14,156 nucleotides of DNA from assembly GCA_000715855.1 (NCBI GenBank), contig KL571209.1:7318-21473 (forward strand), read 5' to 3'. Numbering within the stretch: position 1 is the stretch's first letter; each line of letters starts with the position of its first letter. Below the pieces are notes generated by a model. It ran no database searches and was not told the DNA's origin. It saw only the letters and a list, made by a program, of their open reading frames with translations. Shown here piece by piece: positions 6,514-11,177 of the stretch. The stretch is from Actinoplanes liguriensis. GTDB taxonomy: Bacteria; Actinomycetota; Actinomycetes; Mycobacteriales; Micromonosporaceae. Both the position numbers and the translations under genes were made by a program.

Positions 6514-7246
6514 ATGACCAAGACCGCACTCGTCACCGGCGCCACCTCCGGCATCGGCCTGGCCGCCGCCCGCCGCCTCGCCGCCGACGGCGCGCACGTC
6601 TTTCTCACGCCGCCAGGAGGCGCTGGACGAGGCCGTCGCCTCGATCGGCCCGAACGCCACCGGCATCCGCGCCGATGTCGCCGACCTCGACGACCTCGCG
6701 CTGGTCGCGGACGAGATCCGGCGGCGCGGCGACGGCCTCGACGTGCTGTTCGCCAACGCCGGCGGGGGAGAGTTCGCGGCGCTCGGCGACATCACGTGGC
6801 AGCACTACGCCGACACGTTCAACACCAACGTCGGCGGGACGCTGTTCACCGTGCAGACCGTGCTCCCGCTGCTCAACCGCGGCGCCTCGATCATCGTCAC
6901 CAGCTCGAACATCGATGTGAAGGGCGCGGCGTCGTTCAGCGTCTACGCGGCGAGCAAGGCCGCGCTGCGATCGTTCACCCGCAGCTGGGCCGCCGAGCTG
7001 GTCGGCCGCGAGATCCGCGTCAACAGCATCGCGCCCGGGCCGATCGAGACGCCGGGGCTGAGCGGGCTCGCACCCGACCCGGCGGCCGCGGAGCAGCTTC
7101 TCAAAGGGCTGGCAAGCGGCGTACCGATGAATCGTCTCGGTCGTCCCTCGGAGATCGCCGACGTGGTCGCCTTCCTGGCCTCGGACGCGAGCTCCTTCAT
7201 GACCGGCGCGGAGATCTACGTCGACGGCGGCGCCAGCCAGGTCTGA
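6514..7246 (+). pseudogene. short-chain dehydrogenase/reductase (SDR), frameshifted
   Basis: A classical SDR (NAD(P)H-dependent carbonyl/alcohol oxidoreductase) read in two frames. Frame one (6514-6608) gives MTKTALVTGATSGIGLAAAR and RLAADGAHVFLT, with the TGxxxGIG cofactor motif. Frame two (from 6609/6611) continues with RQEALDEAVASIGPNATGIR, 'LFANAGGGEF' (NAG motif), 'SFSVYAASKAALRSFTRSWA' (catalytic Tyr-x-x-x-Lys), 'RVNSIAPGPIETPGL' and '[12 protein letters not shown]'. Restoring two bases near 6608, where the relatives read T-G-R, yields a normal 244-residue enzyme. Everything else is conserved, so this is either a very recent mutation or a base-calling error; as printed the gene is broken. 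An AAGGAGA ribosome-binding site precedes the start, 2 nt after the LLM stop. Its 3' end overlaps the convergent amidase by 31 bp. Confidence 0.85.
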
Positions 7247-8637
7247 CGCGGGTCGATCGGGGCGAGAGTCCCGAGACGTTGCTCGACGGCCGCCGCTGCC
7301 GTGAGGCACATGTCCTCGCGGTAGGGGCGGCCGACGATCTGGACCCCGGCCGGCAGCCCGTCCTGGAGGCCGGCCGGGACGGCGACCGCGGGCAGGCCGA
7401 GGAAGCTCGTCGCGGTGCAGAGCCGCATCGCCTCGGTGACCGCGGTCCGGCCGGCGGCGTCGCGGCTCTCCAGGCCCGGCTCGACCGGCGGCTCGGTGAA
7501 GACCGGGCCGAGCAGCAGCGGGAAACGCTGGAGGAACTCACCCCAGGCGCGCTGGATGCCGAGGCGGACGCCGGTCAGACGCAGGAACTCGGCGGCGTCG
7601 ACCGGCGGGTTCTCGGCCATGCCCAGCTCGATGTAGCGATGGGCGCCCGCACCCAGCAGCGGGCGGATCGACGGCCAGGCCGGAGCGAACTCGGTCATCA
7701 CCATCTGCTGGTACGCCCGCAGCGCGTCGTTCAGCCGTGGCACGTCGTCCACCTGCTCGACCAGGTAACCGGCGTCGCGCAACGCGTCGGCGGCGGCGCC
7801 GACCGCGCGGGCCACGGCGGGGTGCACGCCCAGGCCGCCCGGGTCAGTCACCACGGCGACCCGCACGGGACCGGGCAGCGGCTCGCCGTCGAGGGGCATC
7901 GCCACGGCTCGCGGGTCCACGGGATCGGTGCCGGCCAGGACCTCGTACACCGTGCGCAGGTCCTCGACGGTGCGCGCCAGGGGACCGTCGACGACGAACA
8001 TCTGCGAGCACCACCCCGGGTCGGCGGGGCCGATGCGATGGTCGGCCGGGAATCTGCCGTACGACGGTTTCAGCGCCGCCACCCCGCAGAACGCGGCCGG
8101 AATCCGGACCGAGCCGCCGGAGTCGTTGCCCAGCCCGAGCGCGGCCATCCCGGTCGCGACCGCGGCGCCGTCCCCGCCGCTGCTCCCGCCCGGCGTCCGG
8201 CCCGGATCCCACGGGTTGACCGTGTCGCCGAACAGCTCGCTGCGCGGGTGCATGCCGGCCAGGGTGAGCGTGGGCATGTTGCTGTGACCGATGACGATCG
8301 CGCCGGCCGCGCGCAGCCGGGCCACCGGGGGCGCGTCCGCGGTGGCGATCAGGTTCCGCAGCCGGGTCGCGCCGTGCGTGGTGGGGACGCCGGCGACCGC
8401 GAGGTTCTCCTTGACCGTGAACGGGACGCCCGCGAGCGGGCCGGCCGGACGGCGATCCACCTCGGCGGCGTCCTCGAGGGCACGGTCGGCGAGGAGTTGG
8501 GTGATCGCGTTGATCGTGGGGTTGACCCGGGCGATCCGGGTCAGGTGCTGCTCGGTCATCTCGACGGCCGACAACTCGCCCGTGCGGACGGCGGCAGCTT
8601 GGGCGGTCGCGCTCGCACGCCACATCTCTTTCGTCAC
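7216..8637 (-). CDS. amidase-signature family hydrolase
   Basis: A serine amidohydrolase of about 473 residues (AS family; relatives include GatA-like, aryl-acyl and nylon-type amidases) that cleaves carboxamides or small amide bonds. The Ser-cisSer-Lys triad is complete: Lys in '[20 protein letters not shown]' (residue 76 from the chosen start), cis-Ser in '[19 protein letters not shown]' (residue 152) and nucleophile Ser176 in '[20 protein letters not shown]'. The C-terminus '[20 protein letters not shown]' plus '[10 protein letters not shown]' is typical. I prefer GTG 8637 over ATG 8673: a -10-like TACTGT ends 7 nt before 8637, and ATG 8673 lies inside the operator palindrome. It is divergent from a degenerate TetR gene that probably controlled it. 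No substrate can be assigned; it is not GatA, since no GatB or GatC is adjacent. Confidence 0.9.
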   Translation of the reverse strand: MTKEMWRASATAQAAAVRTGELSAVEMTEQHLTRIARVNPTINAITQLLADRALEDAAEVDRRPAGPLAGVPFTVKENLAVAGVPTTHGATRLRNLIATADAPPVARLRAAGAIVIGHSNMPTLTLAGMHPRSELFGDTVNPWDPGRTPGGSSGGDGAAVATGMAALGLGNDSGGSVRIPAAFCGVAALKPSYGRFPADHRIGPADPGWCSQMFVVDGPLARTVEDLRTVYEVLAGTDPVDPRAVAMPLDGEPLPGPVRVAVVTDPGGLGVHPAVARAVGAAADALRDAGYLVEQVDDVPRLNDALRAYQQMVMTEFAPAWPSIRPLLGAGAHRYIELGMAENPPVDAAEFLRLTGVRLGIQRAWGEFLQRFPLLLGPVFTEPPVEPGLESRDAAGRTAVTEAMRLCTATSFLGLPAVAVPAGLQDGLPAGVQIVGRPYREDMCLTAAAAVEQRLGTLAPIDPRQTWLAPPST

Positions 8638-8644
8638 GGGGCGG

Positions 8645-8679
8645 ACAGTAGAGTGAAACCGATGCAAGCGCATCGCTTT
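8645..8679. promoter_or_regulatory. divergent amidase/tetR promoters with TetR-type operator
   Basis: Minus strand TACTGT (8650-8645) is followed by 7 nt and GTG 8637 (leaderless amidase promoter). Plus strand TAGAGT (8649-8654) is the likely -10 for the tetR gene. Between the latter and the tetR start is an inverted repeat: CGATGC (8660-8665), AAGC, GCATCG (8670-8675), extendable to AAA/TTT outside one mismatch (8656-8679). It overlaps the tetR start point and the amidase -35 region, as expected of a shared operator. Confidence 0.6.
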
Positions 8680-8690
8680 TTGGGGGCGTC

Positions 8691-9250
8691 GTGAGCCGGG
8701 ACAGCGAACGGGAACTACGCCGGGCGCGGATCGCGGAGGCGGTCTGCGCGCTCGCCGACGAGGACGGCATGGACGGCGTCACCCTGCGCGATGTCGCCGC
8801 CCGTGCCGGCGTCTCGATGGGCGCCGTCCAGCGGTGTTTCCGCACCAAGGACGAGATGCTGCTGTTCGCGCTGGAGTATGTGAGCGAGCGGGTGACCGGG
8901 CGGCTGACCGGCGACCTGGCCCGCGCCGCCACCGAGATCGCCATGCTCGACGAGGCGCACGCGACCGAGGCCCGGGTCTGGCTGGCGTTCGCCGCCCGGG
9001 CCGCGGTCAGCCCGCCGCTCGCCGAGGTATGCGGATGCTCCCGGCGGCCGAGGCTCGCGCGCTGCTCGCGCTGGCGGACGGCCTGACCACCCACGTCCTG
9101 GTCGGGCACCTCAGCCGGGAGGCCGCGGCCGAGACGCTCCGATTCCACCTGGACCGGGTCACCAGCGGTCCTCGTGACGGGCGAGCTCCAGCGGCCGGCG
9201 ATTCCGCCAACCGTGGCGTTCCAGGTCGGGAACCTCCTGGAGCCGGCTGA
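8691..9250 (+). pseudogene. TetR-family regulator with internal deletion and frameshift
   Basis: The first frame (GTG 8691 to about 9029) encodes a normal TetR DNA-binding domain: 'RARIAEAVCALADEDGMDGV', 'TLRDVAARAGVSMGAVQRCF' then 'RTKDEMLLFALEYV', and the start of the ligand domain 'ARVWLAFAARAAVSPPLAEV'. It then turns into non-coding-like CGCSRRPRLARCSRWRTA and stops at 9086. The expected C-terminal ending (LPAAEARALLALADGLTTHV followed by LVGHLSREAAAETLRFHLDR) lies in another frame from about 9032. The two pieces sum to about 160 residues, while TetR proteins have about 190-200, so roughly 30 residues plus the frame were lost near 9027-9035. The second frame stays open to 9250, into the convergent bluB. 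The DNA-binding half could still be made, but ligand response is probably lost. Confidence 0.75.
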
Positions 9251-9779
9251 CCGGCCCGGCGCACAGCCACGCGACGGGCCGGATCCCGTCCGGAATGCCG
9301 AGAAGCTCCCGCAGGAACTCCTCGCGGTAAAACGACACCCAGCCCACGCCGAGGTCCTCCGCCGTGGCGGCCAGCCACAGGTTCTGGATGGCCAGGCACG
9401 CCGAGTAGAGCCCGGCGTCCGCGATCGCGTGCCGTCCCAGGACCGCCGGCCCGCCACGCTCCGGGTCGTGGGTGACGACGATCGACAGCGTCGACTCCAG
9501 CACGCCGTCGATCTTGATGCGCGCGAACCGGTCGGCGGCGTCCCCGCTCAGCGTCGCGGCGAAGACGTCCCGCTCGTGACGAACGTGCTCGTGGAACGCT
9601 TTCTTCAGGCTTTCATCGCGTACGACGATGAAGTCCCACGGCTGTGACATGCCCACGCTGGGCGCGGCGTGCGCGGCGGTCAGGATCCGATCCAGCACCG
9701 CGTCGTCCAGCGGCTCACCGGTGAACTCGGCGCGCACGTCACGGCGGCGGTGAATGATCTCGTACAGGTCGTGCGTCAT
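9159..9779 (-). CDS. bluB: 5,6-dimethylbenzimidazole synthase BluB
   Basis: A 206-residue nitroreductase-fold enzyme that oxidatively breaks down FMNH2 with O2 to make 5,6-dimethylbenzimidazole, the lower ligand of cobalamin. Diagnostic features: 'YEIIHRRRDVRAEF' (residues 6-19), 'AAHAAPSVGMSQPWDFIVV' (35-53), 'HDPERGGPAVLGRHAIADAG' (104-123), 'LAIQNLWLAATAEDLGVGWV' (129-148) and 'PDLERHGWRNRRPLEL'. Asp14 and Ser149 keep the same separation as the catalytic Asp32 and Ser167 known from Sinorhizobium meliloti BluB. Start ATG 9779 has GGGAG 7 nt upstream. An upstream cobalamin riboswitch independently supports the assignment. No cobT, cobS or cobU gene is adjacent; downstream is the convergent broken tetR. 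Upstream of the riboswitch the sequence soon meets the adapter junction. Confidence 0.95.
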   Translation of the reverse strand: MTHDLYEIIHRRRDVRAEFTGEPLDDAVLDRILTAAHAAPSVGMSQPWDFIVVRDESLKKAFHEHVRHERDVFAATLSGDAADRFARIKIDGVLESTLSIVVTHDPERGGPAVLGRHAIADAGLYSACLAIQNLWLAATAEDLGVGWVSFYREEFLRELLGIPDGIRPVAWLCAGPVSRLQEVPDLERHGWRNRRPLELARHEDRW

Positions 9780-9827
9780 GGGCAGGCTCCCGCTGCGCTC
9801 ATCTCCGGGCAGGCCGGAGCGTCAGAC
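9780..9827 (-). promoter_or_regulatory. expression platform of the bluB riboswitch
   Basis: Minus-strand RNA has the hairpin CUCCGG (9819-9814) with CCGGAG (9808-9803). The competing pairing is GCUCC (9820-9816) with GGAGC (9790-9786), which includes the bluB ribosome-binding site GGGAG (9791-9787). The two are mutually exclusive, suggesting control of translation. There is no U-tract after a hairpin, so a transcription terminator is unlikely. The switch mechanism is my inference. Confidence 0.45.
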
Positions 9828-10003
9828 GCGAGGCCGGTCTTCGGACTCCCGGATCGTCACCTCACCGCCCGCCTTCCCGGCCCGATCGGGCCAGTGGCTA
9901 CGCGTGAACGCGTGTGGGCGGCAGCTCCCCGGTCACCGCGGCGGGCCCGTGCCGGATTCTCACCGGCTTCCCGATTCTCCCCGCGCGCGGCGGGGCACCT
10001 CGC
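9828..10003 (-). promoter_or_regulatory. cobalamin (B12) riboswitch aptamer upstream of bluB
   Basis: Read on the minus strand, the sequence has the ordered B12 riboswitch landmarks: GGGAAGCCGGTGAGAATCCG followed by GCACGG, then 'GCCCGCCGCGGTGA', a 'GCCACTG' segment, 'GGGAAGGCGGGC' and finally GGGAGTCCGAAGACCGGCC. A closing P1 helix pairs GCGAGG (10003-9998) with CCTCGC (9833-9828). The core 'GCCACTG ... GGGAAGG ... GAGTCCGAAGACC' is the B12-box-like signature of RF00174. It sits directly upstream of bluB in the same orientation, so adenosylcobalamin or a related corrinoid should repress dimethylbenzimidazole synthesis. Confidence 0.93.
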
Positions 10004-10024
10004 AACAAGTTCGTGCCGTCCCGA

Positions 10025-10030
10025 ACCCTA
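10025..10030 (-). promoter_or_regulatory. -10 element for the bluB riboswitch transcript
   Basis: Minus-strand TAGGGT (10030-10025) fits TANNNT and would start the RNA near 10018, about 15 nt before the P1 helix of the aptamer. No -35 hexamer is recognised. Confidence 0.45.
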
Positions 10031-10077
10031 TCGCGGGGCTGAGGCCCGCCGAGCCGGCCCCCGGTCCCGGCGCTCGT

Positions 10078-10145
10078 CTACTCCGGCAGCAGGGACCGCA
10101 CGCCCAGGAGAGCGCCGGTCCGGAGGGCGGCGCCGCCGCGGGGGG
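10078..10145 (-). pseudogene. possible C-terminal end of a truncated gene at the adapter edge
   Basis: From the adapter boundary a minus-strand frame reads GGAALRTGALLGVRSLLPE and then TAG (10080-10078), with G or C in the third position of all but one codon before the stop. It looks like the natural end of a protein whose body would have continued beyond 10145 but is cut by the adapter. The stretch is short (about 21 codons) and GC-rich DNA gives such readings by chance, so the call is tentative; no family is recognised. Confidence 0.22.
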
Positions 10146-10175
10146 CTGTCTCTTATACATGTGTATAAGAGACAG
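10146..10175. other. two head-to-head Tn5 mosaic ends: library-adapter chimera
   Basis: The stretch is an inverted repeat of 14-nt arms, CTGTCTCTTATACA (10146-10159) and TGTATAAGAGACAG (10162-10175), around TG. The arms equal the inner part of the 19-bp Tn5 mosaic end used in transposase-based sequencing libraries; the right copy keeps 17 of 19 bases. Its translations (YKRQ, LLYTCIRDS, SLIHVYKRQ) are familiar adapter-derived peptides. It is AT-rich in a very GC-rich context and contains no transposon cargo. It marks a probable artificial join, not a biological feature. Confidence 0.95.
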
Positions 10176-10202
10176 ACCACGGGGGGACCAGCCCGGGAGG
10201 GT

Positions 10203-10278
10203 GACGTCGGGCGCACGGTGGGGAACGGCTGGGCAGGGGGACGTCGGGCGTGCACGGTGGGGAACGGCTGGGCGGAGG
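10203..10278. repeat. imperfect tandem duplication, two copies of 37-39 bp
   Basis: Copy one (10203-10239) and copy two (10240-10278) both start GACGTCGGGCG and share an identical 21-bp stretch beginning CACGGTGGGGAACGG; copy two has TG inserted between the two shared parts. The array lies between the adapter and the stop codon of the minus-strand LLM gene, and 10176-10280 holds no gene. It could be a real 3' repeat or part of the same library or assembly artefact. Confidence 0.7.
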
Positions 10279-10280
10279 CG

Positions 10281-11177
10281 TCAGGCGCGCTCGGCGGCGA
10301 CCAGCTCGCGGACCGCCGGGGCGACCTCGGCCGCGAACTCCTCGATCGCCGACGGATCGTCACTGGCCAGGATGAACGCGCTGATGCCGTGCTCCAGCGT
10401 CAGCCCGGCCAACTCCTCGGCCCACTGCTCGGCCGGCCCGTTCAGGAACGATCGCCCGAACTCGCTGAACGTCCCGTTGATGTTGAGCAGCCGGCGTACC
10501 TGCCCGGGATCGCGCCCGGCCTCCCGGGCGCTGTCGTCGATGTGCTGGTTGATCGTCGCGTAGTCGCCCGGCCCGCCCTCGAGGTAGGACAGCGACGGCA
10601 GCACCCCGTCCGCGGCCCGCCCGATCAGCCGCAGCATCCGGGGCTTGTACGCGCCGACCCAGATGCTCATGTCGTGCGCCGGCGCCGGCCCCCGCTTGAG
10701 CCCCTCCACCTGGTAGTACTCGCCGTGCACAGTGACCGGGCCGGCCCGCTCGGCGTCCCACACCGCGCGGATCACCCTGATCGCCTCGCCGAGCGCGGAG
10801 ACCGCCTGCCCGGGGCTGAGCCGCCGCGCCCCCATCGCCTCGATCCCGTCCCAGAACGCGCCCGCCCCCAGCCCGAGCTCGATCCGCCCGCCGGTCAGCC
10901 GGTCCAGGCTCGCGTGGCTGCGGGCGAGCACGGCCGGCTGTCGCAGCGGCAGGCTCAGCACGTTGCCGCTGAGCCGGATGCGGGACGTGCGCGCCGCCGC
11001 GTACGAGATCAGCGTCCAGGTGTCGTGGAATCGGGGCAGGTACGGATGATCCTGGAACGTCGCCAGGTCCAGCCCCGCCCGGTCGGCGACGACGGCCAGC
11101 TCCACCGCCTGGTGCACCGGCTGGGCGGTGGGCGTGATGAACGCCCCGAAGAGCAGCTCGTGTCCGTAATCGGTCAT
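10281..11177 (-). CDS. LLM-class flavin/F420-dependent oxidoreductase
   Basis: A 298-residue luciferase-like monooxygenase or F420-dependent reductase. Barrel signatures: 'LLFGAFITPTAQPVHQAVEL', 'ADRAGLDLATFQDHPYLPRF', 'SRIRLSGNVLSLPLRQPAVL' followed by ARSHASLDRLTGGRIELGLG, then 'AGAFWDGIEAMG', 'HGEYYQVEGLKRGPAPAHDM' followed by SIWVGAYKPRMLRLIGRAAD, which is the usual phosphate-binding and sheet-closing part. All expected elements are present, so it should be catalytically competent. Its ATG (11177-11175) overlaps the TGA of the upstream fusion gene as ATGA, a 4-bp overlap that implies translational coupling and a shared role. Substrate and cofactor (FMN or F420) are not resolved. Its downstream flank contains the tandem duplication and then the adapter junction. 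Confidence 0.9.
   Translation of the reverse strand: MTDYGHELLFGAFITPTAQPVHQAVELAVVADRAGLDLATFQDHPYLPRFHDTWTLISYAAARTSRIRLSGNVLSLPLRQPAVLARSHASLDRLTGGRIELGLGAGAFWDGIEAMGARRLSPGQAVSALGEAIRVIRAVWDAERAGPVTVHGEYYQVEGLKRGPAPAHDMSIWVGAYKPRMLRLIGRAADGVLPSLSYLEGGPGDYATINQHIDDSAREAGRDPGQVRRLLNINGTFSEFGRSFLNGPAEQWAEELAGLTLEHGISAFILASDDPSAIEEFAAEVAPAVRELVAAERA

Noticed and set aside
8671..8673. ATG 8673 as the amidase start
   Set aside because: It lies inside the operator palindrome and upstream of the likely -10 element, so it would not be on the transcript.
6514..8694. A 726-residue open frame continuing from the SDR start on the plus strand
   Set aside because: Only the first 30 or so residues match SDR; the rest is arginine-rich antisense sequence of the amidase and the out-of-frame SDR. 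It is a GC-rich shadow frame.
9803..9819. An intrinsic terminator between the riboswitch and bluB
   Set aside because: The 6-bp stem with 5-nt loop is not followed by a U-tract and lies only about 24 nt before the start codon; a translational role fits better.
10146..10175. A natural Tn5/IS50 remnant or a small inverted-repeat element
   Set aside because: The mosaic ends are complete in the transposase-contact part but face each other with only TG between and have no target duplication or cargo. The library-adapter explanation is simpler.
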